From: Heliomicrobium undosum
GTDB taxonomy: Bacteria; Bacillota; Desulfitobacteriia; Heliobacteriales; Heliobacteriaceae
Assembly (NCBI RefSeq): GCF_009877425.1
Contig: NZ_WXEY01000014.1
Span: 18,133 to 82,132, forward strand
Reading direction: 5' to 3'
DNA: 64,000 nucleotides
The translations under genes were made by a program, and so were the position numbers. Below, one piece after another: positions 8,431 to 17,287 of the stretch. The notes below the pieces were generated by a model, which made no database searches, was not told where the DNA came from, and saw nothing but the letters and a program-made list of their open reading frames with translations. The stretch's first letter is position 1; each line of letters opens with the position of its first letter.

Positions 8431-8862
8431 GTGGTTGATCAATCTCTATTGAAACAAAAACTGGCATTGCTGAATGAATATATTCATGACTTGCGGGATG
8501 TGCGCGATAATCCGCCCATTAGCCTATCTGCTGTTGTGAATGACAAAAAAACTCGTCGCTTTGTTGAGCGAACACTGCATCTGGCGATTGAATGCAGCTT
8601 GGATATTGGCAATCATATTATCGCTGATGAGAAATACCGCGAGCCGAGAAGCAACAGGGATATTTTTGCCGTGCTTGTCGAAAATGGGGTGATTTCGGAG
8701 GCTCTTCTGGGGGATCTTCAAAAAATGGCGCAGTTTAGAAATCTATTGGTTCATGACTACGCGCGAATCGATCCCGACATTATCTACAAAATTCTTTATA
8801 ACGGACTAAAAGATGTTGAAACATACGTAATGGAGATAAAAGATCGGTTTGTTCCGGACTAA
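8431..8862 (+). CDS. hepT: HepT-type HEPN toxin (putative RNase)
   Basis: 143 residues, all-helical HEPN domain of the DUF86/HepT kind. The catalytic RX4HXY motif is intact (RNLLVHDY). In this family it forms the RNase site, and its Tyr is the target of AMP addition by MntA. The GTG start has GGGGAAGG upstream. The order of antitoxin then toxin and the close spacing match type VII MntA-HepT systems. Both partners look complete, so the module is probably functional. Confidence 0.85.
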   Translation: MVDQSLLKQKLALLNEYIHDLRDVRDNPPISLSAVVNDKKTRRFVERTLHLAIECSLDIGNHIIADEKYREPRSNRDIFAVLVENGVISEALLGDLQKMAQFRNLLVHDYARIDPDIIYKILYNGLKDVETYVMEIKDRFVPD

Positions 8863-8898
8863 CACAACGCTACCCGTCAGCCTGAGAGGTGGTATATT

Positions 8899-9126
8899 TT
8901 GGGGGAGCGGGAACGATTCTCTGCGATTATCGATACGATCCTAAAGGAAAACCTCGGCGCGTACCGAGTGAAGGTGTTCTTTTTCGGTTCCTGGTCCCGA
9001 TTCGAGGAACGTCCATCCTCTGACATTGATATTGCGATCCAGGCAGCGGAGCCGCTCCCTCCGGGAGCCTTGGCCCGGTTACGCGCTGCTTTTGAAGATT
9101 CCCCGTTGCCCTTGCCGCCTTGTTAA
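8899..9126 (+). pseudogene. Truncated second nucleotidyltransferase (decayed MNT)
   Basis: 75 residues with the MNT active-site core FFFGSWSRF then SSDIDIAI, but the frame stops soon after (SPLPLPPC stop). The second half of the fold, including the third acidic residue, is missing. A shifted frame continues for about 17 codons (ending near 9178), which suggests a frameshift or deletion. The TTG start follows GAGAGGTGG. It lies 36 bases after hepT and belongs to a different MNT subgroup from mntA. Probably the remnant of another MNT-HEPN module; a short functional protein is possible but less likely. Confidence 0.6.
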
Positions 9127-9319
9127 GACACTGGGTGAACATGATAAAAGATGCGGTGAATGCCGTTGAGGAATAATTAAGGTTTATCGGCTGTTTCCTA
9201 ACCGGTTTTGAAAAAGCGACTCTGATTTCCGTCAAGCTATCAATTACGATTTTTTCGGTCTTTCGCTCCCCCTTTCCCCATAAATTGTATTAATCACATC
9301 GTTCTAGGGGGCGGAACCA

Positions 9320-9574
9320 TTGGCATATAAGGTTACTTGTCCAAGTTGCGGGAGCAGGACCTATCGAAGCCGGGGCGATTATTGTCAATGCTCTCAGTGC
9401 AATATCGTCGGTTGGGAATGGAATCGCCCGCCCGATGGTGAAAAAGATGAGCAGGGATTGAAATGCCCTGATTGCGGATATGACGGTTTCCATCGTGTTG
9501 TGACCGTAGGCTTCCGATTCAGTGTCTATCGTTGCTCCGCCTGTCTGTACACGTTGATGAAACCGGGCGAATGA
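9320..9574 (+). CDS. Small double zinc-ribbon protein
   Basis: 84 residues with four CxxC knuckles: CPSCG, CQCSQC, CPDCG and CSAC. Together they suit two zinc ribbons. No other domain is visible, and the partner is unknown. The TTG start is preceded by TAGGGGGCGG. The gene ends at the hairpin that terminates the convergent ferredoxin gene. Such small ribbons often bind nucleic acid or larger proteins, but no specific role can be assigned. Confidence 0.65.
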   Translation: MAYKVTCPSCGSRTYRSRGDYCQCSQCNIVGWEWNRPPDGEKDEQGLKCPDCGYDGFHRVVTVGFRFSVYRCSACLYTLMKPGE

Positions 9575-9576
9575 GA

Positions 9577-9633
9577 AATGAAAAAGCGACATGGTAGAGC
9601 CGACCGGTTGTGGTTGGCTCTTGTCATGTCGCT
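9577..9633 (-). terminator. Terminator of the ferredoxin-domain gene
   Basis: A perfect 9-bp outer stem (9585-9593 with 9625-9633) has an inner 6-bp stem (9596-9601 with 9616-9621). On the minus strand it is followed by five T. Confidence 0.75.
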
Positions 9634-9685
9634 ACAGGGGACCTCTTACTCATCACGGGCTGAAGGCCGTCAGGAATTTGTCTCT

Positions 9686-10543
9686 TTACGCCCCTTGGAC
9701 GATGCGTCCGTCGGTGCCGATGACGACGATCTGCCAGGGGATGATCTTGCCGCTGGCGGCAAGGGCTTTTTTCACGGCGTTGACGATCCCGCCGCAGCAG
9801 GGGACTTCCATCCGGAGCACCGTCAGGCTCTCGATCTCATGGGTGGCCAGGATCTCTGTCAGTTTTTCGGCGTAGTCGATGTCATCCAGCTTCGGGCAGC
9901 CGATCAGGGTGATCTTGTTCTTCATGAAGTCCTGGTGAATCCCGGCGTAGGCGAAGGCGGTGCAGTCGGCGGCGATGAGCAGGCGGCAGTTGTCAAAGTA
10001 GGGCGCCCGCGGCGAGACGAGCTTTAACTGGCAGGGCCACTGGCCCAGTTGCGATTCGGCGACGACGCCCGAGCCGATTCCGGCGTTGGCGCCCGCGCCG
10101 GCAACGGCACGGCCGGCACCAGCACCAGGAGAAGGGGCGCCTTCCGCGCTGGGCGATCTCTCGATTACCCGCGCCTTCATGCCGGGACAGCCGAAGGGAG
10201 CGGGGGATGCAGCGGGAGCGGAAGCAGGAGTGGCAGTAACGGCGGCGGATGCGGAAGCGCAGGCATGAGCGTTAACAGCAGGAGCAGCCTCAGCGACGTG
10301 CTTCAGTTCTTCCATGCGCTTTTTCACGGCCACTTCGTCAAAAGGGTCCGCTTCCCGCTCTACGAGCGTGATGGCGTCGGTGGGACACTCGGGGAGGCAG
10401 TCGCCGAGGCCGTCGCAGTAGGCGTCGGAGACCAATTTGGCCTTGCCGTTGATCAGTTGCAGGGCGCCTTCGTGGCAGGCGGAGATGCAGAGCCCGCAGC
10501 CGTTGCATTTTTCCTCGTTGATGGTGACGATTTTGCGTTTCAT
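9686..10543 (-). CDS. [4Fe-4S] dicluster ferredoxin-domain protein
   Basis: 285 residues. The N-terminal 60 residues form a two-cluster ferredoxin with CNGCGLCISAC and CDGLGDCLPECP motifs. An Ala/Pro/Gly-rich linker (about 85-150) leads to a C-terminal domain with conserved-looking Cys in PYFDNCRLLIAADCTAF, LIGCPKLDD and VPCCGGI. Such proteins occur beside Crp/Fnr-type regulators in anaerobic Firmicutes and are assumed to shuttle electrons or sense redox state. The ATG follows GGAGGATAAAAGAT. It is divergent from the regulator at 10676 and shares its control region. The exact reaction is unknown. Confidence 0.78.
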   Translation of the reverse strand: MKRKIVTINEEKCNGCGLCISACHEGALQLINGKAKLVSDAYCDGLGDCLPECPTDAITLVEREADPFDEVAVKKRMEELKHVAEAAPAVNAHACASASAAVTATPASAPAASPAPFGCPGMKARVIERSPSAEGAPSPGAGAGRAVAGAGANAGIGSGVVAESQLGQWPCQLKLVSPRAPYFDNCRLLIAADCTAFAYAGIHQDFMKNKITLIGCPKLDDIDYAEKLTEILATHEIESLTVLRMEVPCCGGIVNAVKKALAASGKIIPWQIVVIGTDGRIVQGA

Positions 10544-10563
10544 ATCTTTTATCCTCCTTCGGA

Positions 10564-10592
10564 TTGGTTTGCCTTCGCATGTTCACTATAAT
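10564..10592 (+). promoter_or_regulatory. Promoter of the Crp-family regulator, overlapping a divergent promoter
   Basis: TTGGTT (10564-10569), 17 bases, then TATAAT (10587-10592) on the plus strand. On the minus strand TATTAT (10588-10593) can be the -10 of the ferredoxin gene. The two promoters would thus overlap back to back. Confidence 0.5.
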
Positions 10593-10609
10593 AAAATTGG
10601 ACAAAAAAA

Positions 10610-10629
10610 TCGGTAGCCATGGCTACCGA
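10610..10629. promoter_or_regulatory. 20-bp perfect palindrome, probable operator
   Basis: The 20 bases centred at 10619.5 equal their own reverse complement (half-site TCGGTAGCCA). The palindrome lies just downstream of the regulator's predicted transcription start. It is about 38-40 bases upstream of the predicted ferredoxin start, the place where Crp-type activators bind at class II promoters. Confidence 0.6.
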
Positions 10630-10675
10630 AAACACACGCGAAGGAATGTGCAAAAACACGCAAAGGAATGAGCCC

Positions 10676-11368
10676 ATGGACAGGGAAGATACGCGCCTCC
10701 TGGCCGCGTGCCCGCTTTTCGACGGCCTGGAGCCTGCCGTGGTGAAGGAAATGCTGGTATGCCTGGAGCCGAGGATCAATAAGTACAAAAAGAGTGACAC
10801 CATCGCCTTCGCGGGGGAAGCCTTTGACAGCATTGGCATCTTGCTCAAGGGGGAAGCCCAGGTGATCAAGGAAACGGCGGCAGGCCACCGGTCGATGATG
10901 GCCGTGATCTGCCCTGGCGGCCTCTTTGGCGAGATCGTCGTCTTTTCCGGCAATGCCGCATGGCCGGCCACCGTCATCGCCCAGGAGGAAAGCCAGGTCC
11001 TCTTCATCCCCCGGCGCAAGCTGGTCGGGCAGTGTGAACGCAGTTGCGCCTGGCACCGGGCGATCATCCAGAACATGCTCCGCATCATCTCCGAGAAGGC
11101 CATGATGCTGAATAAAAAAGTGGAGTACCTGTCCATCAAGAGCATGCGGGGGAAGTTGAGCACCTTCTTTTTAGAGCAGCACAAAAAATCCGGCGCCGCC
11201 ACCTTCCGCCTGCCCATGAAGCGGAACGAACTGGCCGACTTCCTGAACGTGTCCCGGCCGTCCATGTCCAGGGAGATGGCGCGCATGCGCGAAGAAGGCC
11301 TGATCGATTTTCATCTGGAGACGGTGCGGATCATCGATGTGGAGCGATTGAGGGAGACAGCAGAGTAA
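10676..11368 (+). CDS. Crp/Fnr-family transcriptional regulator
   Basis: 230 residues: cyclic-nucleotide-binding-like beta barrel (about 12-130, with GGLFGEIVVFSG), dimer helix, and a winged helix-turn-helix near the C-terminus (MKRNELADFLNVSRPSMSREM). The N-terminus lacks the four-Cys pattern of Fnr, so it probably does not carry an Fnr-type cluster. ATG 10676 has AAAGGA 8 bases upstream. Upstream in-frame starts would translate the operator palindrome. Two 15-base near-identical direct repeats (10634-10648 and 10656-10670) lie in the leader. It probably controls the divergent ferredoxin gene and itself. Confidence 0.85.
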   Translation: MDREDTRLLAACPLFDGLEPAVVKEMLVCLEPRINKYKKSDTIAFAGEAFDSIGILLKGEAQVIKETAAGHRSMMAVICPGGLFGEIVVFSGNAAWPATVIAQEESQVLFIPRRKLVGQCERSCAWHRAIIQNMLRIISEKAMMLNKKVEYLSIKSMRGKLSTFFLEQHKKSGAATFRLPMKRNELADFLNVSRPSMSREMARMREEGLIDFHLETVRIIDVERLRETAE

Positions 11369-11557
11369 AGAGGGTGTGTTCCAAACAGAAACGCGGCTGC
11401 CGGGAGCATCCCCTTTGCCAAACCATACATGGAGGAGCAGATAAGCGTTTGCCGCCGAAATCGCTCTTCCAAATAAATTTTCTCTTTTTCAGTAAAACTA
11501 GAAGGAATTTTCTGAATTTTGAAGAAAATCTATCTCCATCTTGATGGAGGTGATGCC

Positions 11558-11959
11558 ATGTACGAGCAACAAGCGATTCCTATGGTGGTGCGGGCGCCCT
11601 CGGCCAGTCATCCGCCGATCCCCCATGGTCTGGTCGAGGCCGCCGCTTGGGGGCCCGACACAGGCGCGTCGAGTCCGACCAACCCCGTGATCCGGTGGGG
11701 TCTATACACCTACTGGGTGTACAACCTGGTTGACCGGTATGGCATGGGCATCGTCGCCTATGACGAAGCGGGAAATATCGTCGGGCAATGGGAAAAGCCG
11801 GGCGCGAGTCACATCTGGCAGATTACAGTGGAAGCGGACACCCAGCGGGTCGTCTTCTGGGGGCAGAGCAACTACCGGATTGTTATGCGCTGGCATGAAC
11901 TGTTCATCCCTTCCCTTGCTGTTTCTCCTCCGGAGCACGCTTTTCTTTCCGCGAACTGA
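11558..11959 (+). CDS. Hypothetical protein, 133 residues
   Basis: No family recognised. The protein is rich in Trp and Tyr (RWGLYTYWVYNL, WGQSNYRIVMRWHEL), has no Cys, signal peptide or membrane segment, and looks like a beta-rich single domain. The ATG at 11558 follows an excellent GGAGGTGATG site; a start at 11519 would lie upstream of it. That ribosome site is the 3' arm of a small hairpin (11534-11549) with a CTTG loop, which could limit translation. It is monocistronic, closed by a terminator at 11977. Confidence 0.65.
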   Translation: MYEQQAIPMVVRAPSASHPPIPHGLVEAAAWGPDTGASSPTNPVIRWGLYTYWVYNLVDRYGMGIVAYDEAGNIVGQWEKPGASHIWQITVEADTQRVVFWGQSNYRIVMRWHELFIPSLAVSPPEHAFLSAN

Positions 11960-11976
11960 AAACCGCAGGATCCAAG

Positions 11977-12009
11977 GTAACCCGGCGATTTCCGCCGGGC
12001 TACTTTTTT
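11977..12009 (+). terminator. Terminator after the 133-residue gene
   Basis: An 11-bp stem with one mismatch (11977-11987 with 11993-12003) and a six-T run. Confidence 0.75.
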
Positions 12010-12059
12010 CCCATTTACGAAAAATAGCCTTTTTATTACAGGGGAATATATTTTTGTAA

Positions 12060-12091
12060 CAAAAGCGCTGGTTTCAAAACCGGCGCTTTTT
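12060..12091 (+). terminator. Second terminator-like hairpin
   Basis: AAAAGCGC-type stem with one G-U pair around a CAAAA loop, ending in five T. It stands 50 bases after the first terminator as a possible backup. Confidence 0.6.
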
Positions 12092-12283
12092 GTATGTACG
12101 CTGTCGTCAAACGTCTCAAAGGAAGTGCCAAACGCATCTCCGAAAAAACTTTTCCAGAGTTTAAGCATATGATATAAAAAATGTACATTGTATGGTAAAT
12201 GATGATCTTTTTCGGTACAATCATTGTAGGACAGGGGTCCCATGCATTCATAGACAGAGGCAGCCTGGAGAGGAGCATCCGGG

Positions 12284-13306
12284 ATGGATTACAAAACCCT
12301 GAAAAAGGAAGCGCTCGTTGCCTTATTGATCCAACGGGACCGTACGATTGAGGAATTGCACAAAGAAAAAAACAACGCCCATAGCCTGCTGGACAGGTTG
12401 CGTGAGGGCGTGAACGCCCTTCAGCTAAGCGAGGCGCGGCTACAGGCGATCATCCGTTCCACGCCTGTAGGGATATGCGTCACCAATGAGCAGGGAATCT
12501 TTGAGTCGGTCAATCCGGCCTACTGTTCCCTCTACCAGTATGACGAAAAAGAACTGGTCGGGCAGCACTTCGGCCTTGTCTGTGACGACACATCGAGAGA
12601 TATCCTGGAGGAACTCCATGAACGATTTATCCGGGAAGGCCGGGAGCTTCGCGGCGAATGGGACGTGCGGCGCAAAGACGGGGCGAAGATGACCATCTTG
12701 GCCGATGCGACGCGGATCAAAGGTCAAGACGGACGGCTGAAAAAGGTGACCTTTGTCGTGGATATTACAGAGCGAAAGCGCATCGAGCAGGAATTAACGG
12801 AGACAAACGCCTTGCTGCGCAAGCAGGCAGTCACCGACGGACTGACAGGGCTTTTCAACCACAAAGCGATTTACAGCCGCTTGGAGACGGAGATATGCCG
12901 CGCCCAGCAGCAGCAAAGGGACCTATCTGTCCTCATGCTCGATGTGGATCACTTCAAACGGGTGAATGATTCCTTTGGACATCAAAAAGGCGATGCCCTG
13001 CTGGCGGCCATCGCCTCGGAGATACGGTCTTGTCTTCAACAAACAGATATGGCAGGCCGCTACGGCGGCGAGGAGTTTTTAGTGATCTTTCCCGGTATCG
13101 GCCTGACCGGCGCTTATGGGGTTGCCGAGCGAATCCGGGAAAAGGTGCAGGCGCTTATCGTGGAGCCGATAAAGGGCGTCACGATAAGCGGCGGTCTCGC
13201 CCAGTATGCCGGTGAAACCCCCGTCCGGCTGGTGGAGAAGGCCGATCAACAACTCTATCTGGCGAAAAGGGCCGGGCGCAACCGGATCGAACCCAACGTA
13301 TTGTAA
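12284..13306 (+). CDS. PAS-GGDEF diguanylate cyclase
   Basis: 340 residues. A short coiled coil (1-45) is followed by one PAS domain (about 50-165, ending in DITERK) and a GGDEF domain (about 175-335). The active-site motif is GGEEF, which is catalytically competent, preceded by LDVDHFKRVND. The inhibitory I-site RxxD is absent (QQTD at its place), so product inhibition may be weak. No membrane segment, hence cytosolic. It makes c-di-GMP from two GTP in response to an unknown PAS ligand. The CHASE4 chemoreceptor follows 15 bases later, suggesting one transcript. Confidence 0.9.
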   Translation: MDYKTLKKEALVALLIQRDRTIEELHKEKNNAHSLLDRLREGVNALQLSEARLQAIIRSTPVGICVTNEQGIFESVNPAYCSLYQYDEKELVGQHFGLVCDDTSRDILEELHERFIREGRELRGEWDVRRKDGAKMTILADATRIKGQDGRLKKVTFVVDITERKRIEQELTETNALLRKQAVTDGLTGLFNHKAIYSRLETEICRAQQQQRDLSVLMLDVDHFKRVNDSFGHQKGDALLAAIASEIRSCLQQTDMAGRYGGEEFLVIFPGIGLTGAYGVAERIREKVQALIVEPIKGVTISGGLAQYAGETPVRLVEKADQQLYLAKRAGRNRIEPNVL

Positions 13307-13321
13307 GAAAGAGGGAATGGC

Positions 13322-15262
13322 ATGTCGATTCGAAAACAGCTCCTTTTTTGGCTGGTCCTGTTTGCGTTGTTGCCTGTCTTGCTCGGAAGCGGGTTGAGTT
13401 ATTACTCTGTCAACAAGAGCCTAGGAGAGATCGAACGGGAGCAGGTTTTCTTTGCCGGCGAATCTACGATGAATACGCTGAGCGTCCTGGTAGAACAGGT
13501 GGAAACGGCTGTAAAAACCTATGCTTTTTGGGACGAAGCCAACGAGAATGTGAACGATAAGGAAACGGAATGGATAAAAAAGGAAATTATCGATGGCTCA
13601 AAAAATGATTTTGAGATTGATTTCGGCGTTGTGACTGATCTGTCTGGAGATGTCCTCGATTCCTTCGGCAAGGAAACCTTTACAGGAGACGTCCGCAAAC
13701 ATCCGGTCTTGAAGAAGGTGATGGCCGGAGAAAAACTGGTAACCGGTTTTTATCAGGGAGAGCAGGGGCTGGCCCTGATCGGAGCGGCCAAGGTACTGGG
13801 GTCAAAGGGGCAGGGAGAACCGGTAGGTTATCTGATCTTCGGAAAATACGTGGCAGCCGGTCATCTGGAGACGGTGAAAAAACTGGTCGGCGCCGATATC
13901 ACCCTCTTTTCGGAAACGGGAAAAGAGACCTTGACAACCGATAAGCGGTTGTCCGGCGATCAGCGGCTTGATGAGGAAGTGAGCAAGCGACAGGTGGAGG
14001 GAACCTACTACCTGAGCACACACCGTTCCCTGGCCGATATCAACGGGAACAAAGTCGCCCAGGTGGCGGTGACAATCCCGGTGACGGCCAGCGTACAAAC
14101 GGCGCAGGATATGAAATTGGTCACCGTCGGTACGCTACTGGTGAGCCTCCTCGTCGCCCTTGTCGTCGGGACGGTCACCTCGGGACGGTTGGCCGGACCG
14201 ATCACCGCCACGGCGGAATTGCTCCGGACCATCGCCAGCGGTGATCTGCGCCCGCGTTCCGTTGATATTCAGGGCCAAGGCGAGATAAAGACCCTCCTCG
14301 ACGCCTACCGGACGATGGCGGAGAACCTGCGCGCACTGATCCTGGGCGCCAACACCAGCGCTGACGAGGTCGCCCAATCGTCCAACCTGCTGAAGGTAAA
14401 CATGAGCGATATCGAAAAAGCCACCGAAGAGATCACCAACGGCGTCCAGGAGATCGCCTCCTTTTCCCAAGCGGTGGCGGAAACGGCGGAGCGCTCCGTC
14501 CATGTGGTGACGGGCATCCAAACCAACATCCAAACCATGATTCATGAATTCGATGAGACGCGGATCGTTTCCCGGAAGGCGGCGGAATCGGCCCAAGACG
14601 GCGCCCAGGTCATCCACCAGGTGGCGTCCCACATGGAACGTCTCCTGAAAAAATCCGTCGAAACGGAACAGACCGTCAACAGCCTTGGTGAGAACTCACA
14701 AAAAATCAGTCAGATTATCGGCGCGATCACCGGGATCGCATCGCAAACAAACCTGCTGGCCTTGAATGCGGCCATCGAGGCAGCGCGGGCAGGCGAACAG
14801 GGACGTGGTTTCGCCGTGGTCGCCGAGGAGGTTCGCAAGCTGGCCGAGGAATCGGCTTCCGCCGCGGCTGAGATTCAGCGTATCGTTCAACGGGTTTGTG
14901 AAGGAACGGAGGAATCGATCCGGGCCATCACCGAAGAGGCCGAGGTGGTCCGGGAAGGTTCCGCGCTGATCGCAAAATCGGGACAGGTCTTCGCGGAGAT
15001 CGAGCGGATATCGACCCACGTGGCAGGCAATGTGGAAACCATCGCGACCCAGACGGCGCAGCTATGTGGGCAGAGCGAAGAGGTGTTGCGTCAGGTGGCT
15101 GTCGTGAAAGAAAATATCCTGACCGTCACGGTGAATGCACAGGTTATCGCCTCTGCATCGGAGGAACAACTGGCATCGGTTCACGAGGGAACAGACTCAG
15201 CCGCCATGTTGGATTCGATGGCGCAGCGGCTCAAAGCCTTGACCGGGCAGTTTACCCTGTAG
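13322..15262 (+). CDS. Methyl-accepting chemotaxis protein with CHASE4-type sensor
   Basis: 646 residues: membrane segment at about 7-27, an extracellular sensory domain with the AFWDEAN motif typical of CHASE4, a second membrane segment at about 277-298, a HAMP linker, and the cytoplasmic signalling domain. The hairpin tip is canonical ([18 protein letters not shown] near residue 475, then [18 protein letters not shown]). It follows the diguanylate cyclase closely, with AAGAGGGAATGGC before the ATG. The pairing suggests joint control of motility by chemotaxis and c-di-GMP. The ligand is unknown. Confidence 0.9.
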   Translation: MSIRKQLLFWLVLFALLPVLLGSGLSYYSVNKSLGEIEREQVFFAGESTMNTLSVLVEQVETAVKTYAFWDEANENVNDKETEWIKKEIIDGSKNDFEIDFGVVTDLSGDVLDSFGKETFTGDVRKHPVLKKVMAGEKLVTGFYQGEQGLALIGAAKVLGSKGQGEPVGYLIFGKYVAAGHLETVKKLVGADITLFSETGKETLTTDKRLSGDQRLDEEVSKRQVEGTYYLSTHRSLADINGNKVAQVAVTIPVTASVQTAQDMKLVTVGTLLVSLLVALVVGTVTSGRLAGPITATAELLRTIASGDLRPRSVDIQGQGEIKTLLDAYRTMAENLRALILGANTSADEVAQSSNLLKVNMSDIEKATEEITNGVQEIASFSQAVAETAERSVHVVTGIQTNIQTMIHEFDETRIVSRKAAESAQDGAQVIHQVASHMERLLKKSVETEQTVNSLGENSQKISQIIGAITGIASQTNLLALNAAIEAARAGEQGRGFAVVAEEVRKLAEESASAAAEIQRIVQRVCEGTEESIRAITEEAEVVREGSALIAKSGQVFAEIERISTHVAGNVETIATQTAQLCGQSEEVLRQVAVVKENILTVTVNAQVIASASEEQLASVHEGTDSAAMLDSMAQRLKALTGQFTL

Positions 15263-15279
15263 CGTATCCGAGTTCGGAC

Positions 15280-15311
15280 GCCGGAAGAAATGGCTTCTTC
15301 CGGCTTTTCTT
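15280..15311 (+). terminator. Terminator after the CHASE4 receptor
   Basis: Perfect 10-bp stem (15280-15289 with 15295-15304) followed by TTTTCTT. Confidence 0.8.
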
Positions 15312-15424
15312 GCATCTAATTTTTTTCGAAAAATTAAGATATATGCAACGAAATCTGTATTATAATATGGTTGGTATCCAATTTTTTCATGAAAAGATGA
15401 TTAATATCAGGGAGGATGAGGGGG

Positions 15425-17098
15425 ATGCAGGACGATCAGTTCATAATCAGATGCGATCAGGCGTCGAACTGTTGTTTTCATCACCCATCCCCTGTGGCAG
15501 AAGAAGAACGGCAGGCTGTTGTTCCATCGGGCCGCGCTCCCAAGCAGGTTCAAAAATCCTGCCGGAAGGAAGACTGCCTGAAAGTCCTCGTGAAACTGAA
15601 CCAGTTGTGGGACGCCGATCAACAGGAGATCCGCACATTTGTGCTCGATGAAGCGGTCCGGCTCACGGGAAGCGAATTGGGGTGGCTGGGGTTTGTACAT
15701 GATGACGATTCCCAAATCGTGATTCGCTCCTGGTCGCGCCATGTCCCAGAGAAATGCGCCCTCTTCGGATGCGGTGATACGTTTTCCATTCAGGGAGGAG
15801 GCTTTTGGGCCGAAGCCATTCGCCGGCGTCAACCCATTATCGAAAACCGCTACAGGATGGACATCGGGATGGCCAAGGGATGCCCCAAAGACCATGTGGA
15901 CATTGAGCGCATCCTGGCCGTTCCCATTATCCAAGGGGATAGGGTGATTTTATTGGCGCTCTTGGTCAACAAAGCCACCGACTACGATGAAACCGATATC
16001 GATCAGGTGTGCCTGTTGATTGACGGCATGTGGAAGGCGATTCAACGCAAGGGCGCCCAGGACGCTCTGCGGCTTTCGGAAGAGCGTTTCGGCAAAGCCT
16101 TCAACCTGAGTCCCAGCATCATGTCGATCAAAGACTTGCAGTGCCGTCGCTATGTCGATGTAAACGAGAGCTTCGTTCGCGTCATCGGCTATCGCCGCGA
16201 AGAGATCATCGGTCGCACGGCGGAAGAACTGGGCATCTGGGCCGACGAAGCCAAGTTGGTCGATATCCTGCTGAAAAATGGCGCCACCAAAAGTATGGAG
16301 ATCATCATTCGCACCCGCTCCGGCGAGGAACGGACAGGGCTCATGTCGATGGAACTCATGCAATTGGAAGGGCGGGAGTATATCCTGACGGTGACCAACG
16401 ATATCACCGAACAGCGGCGTCTGGAAAAGGAACTGCAGCGGTTGGACCGGCTGAACCTGGTGGGACAACTGGCCAGCGCTTTCGGACACGAGATCCGCAA
16501 TCCCTTGCAGACGGTGCGCGGTTTTCTTCAGATCCTGCAGCGAAAAGCCCAGCACCGTGATGACGACGAACACTTTGCGTTGATGATATCCGAACTGGAC
16601 CGCGCCAATCAGATCATCACCGAGTATTTGACCCTGTCTCGGAAAAAGGCGGACCGTTTTGCCCGGAATAATTTAAACGAGGTTGTGCAAAAACTGGCGC
16701 CCCTTCTGGAGGCGCAAGCTTTCAACGTCAATAAGGACATCCGGTTCGACCTTGCGCCTGCGCCAGACGTCTGGATGGATGAAAAACAAATCCGCCAGTT
16801 GATCCTCAATCTGTTGAACAATGGCCTAGAGGCCATGGCGCCGCGACAGTTGATCACCATCCGCACTGGCGTCACCGGCAATCGGGTCATCCTTTCCGTG
16901 GAGGATCAGGGGACGGGAATTTCGCCAGAAATCCTGAACAAGTTGGGAACCCCTTTTGTGACCAGCAAGAGTGATGGCACCGGCCTTGGTTTGGCTGTCT
17001 GTTATGGCATCGTGGAGAACCATAAGGCGGAGTTGGATGTGCAGACAGGCGGCGGGGGGACTGTCTTTTCCGTTCTCTTTCCCGCGCTGGAGGCCTAA
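15425..17098 (+). CDS. Soluble GAF-PAS sensor histidine kinase
   Basis: 557 residues without membrane segments. A Cys-containing N-terminal tail precedes a GAF-type domain (about 45-205). A PAS domain (about 215-335, ending NDITEQRR) follows. The dimerisation domain has the phosphoacceptor His in GHEIRNPL (about residue 355), and the ATPase domain shows NLLNNGLEAM (N box), DQGTGI and GTGLGLAV. All catalytic boxes are intact. The architecture is like that of sporulation-type orphan kinases; no response regulator is adjacent. ATG 15425 is chosen because GGAGG at 15411-15415 is 9 bases upstream; the ATG at 15416 touches that site. Confidence 0.88.
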   Translation: MQDDQFIIRCDQASNCCFHHPSPVAEEERQAVVPSGRAPKQVQKSCRKEDCLKVLVKLNQLWDADQQEIRTFVLDEAVRLTGSELGWLGFVHDDDSQIVIRSWSRHVPEKCALFGCGDTFSIQGGGFWAEAIRRRQPIIENRYRMDIGMAKGCPKDHVDIERILAVPIIQGDRVILLALLVNKATDYDETDIDQVCLLIDGMWKAIQRKGAQDALRLSEERFGKAFNLSPSIMSIKDLQCRRYVDVNESFVRVIGYRREEIIGRTAEELGIWADEAKLVDILLKNGATKSMEIIIRTRSGEERTGLMSMELMQLEGREYILTVTNDITEQRRLEKELQRLDRLNLVGQLASAFGHEIRNPLQTVRGFLQILQRKAQHRDDDEHFALMISELDRANQIITEYLTLSRKKADRFARNNLNEVVQKLAPLLEAQAFNVNKDIRFDLAPAPDVWMDEKQIRQLILNLLNNGLEAMAPRQLITIRTGVTGNRVILSVEDQGTGISPEILNKLGTPFVTSKSDGTGLGLAVCYGIVENHKAELDVQTGGGGTVFSVLFPALEA

Positions 17099-17223
17099 TC
17101 CCCTTGCCGCGTCCGCTTACGGGGGAGGGGCACCCCGCGACCATTCCAGATGACCAGGCGCGCATCTCTTGAAGAAGGACTGTCGCTCCGGTTAATTTTC
17201 TTTTGCTTTTGTTCTTGCAAGGA

Positions 17224-17251
17224 TTGACATTTGCAAAATACGTAATAATAT
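17224..17251 (+). promoter_or_regulatory. spoVG promoter
   Basis: TTGACA (17224-17229), 16 bases, TAATAT (17246-17251). The same stretch has AAGGATT (17219-17225), which resembles a sigma-H -35, the form of promoter known for spoVG in Bacillus. A vegetative promoter, a sigma-H promoter, or both are possible. Confidence 0.45.
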
Positions 17252-17287
17252 AAGGTTAGGTCAACTTTTGAAGAGGGTGTTTCGAAC

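Noticed and set aside
10049..10591. Plus-strand frame of 180 codons opposite the ferredoxin gene
   Set aside because: Gly/Ser-rich shadow of the Ala/Pro-rich linker; no ribosome site.
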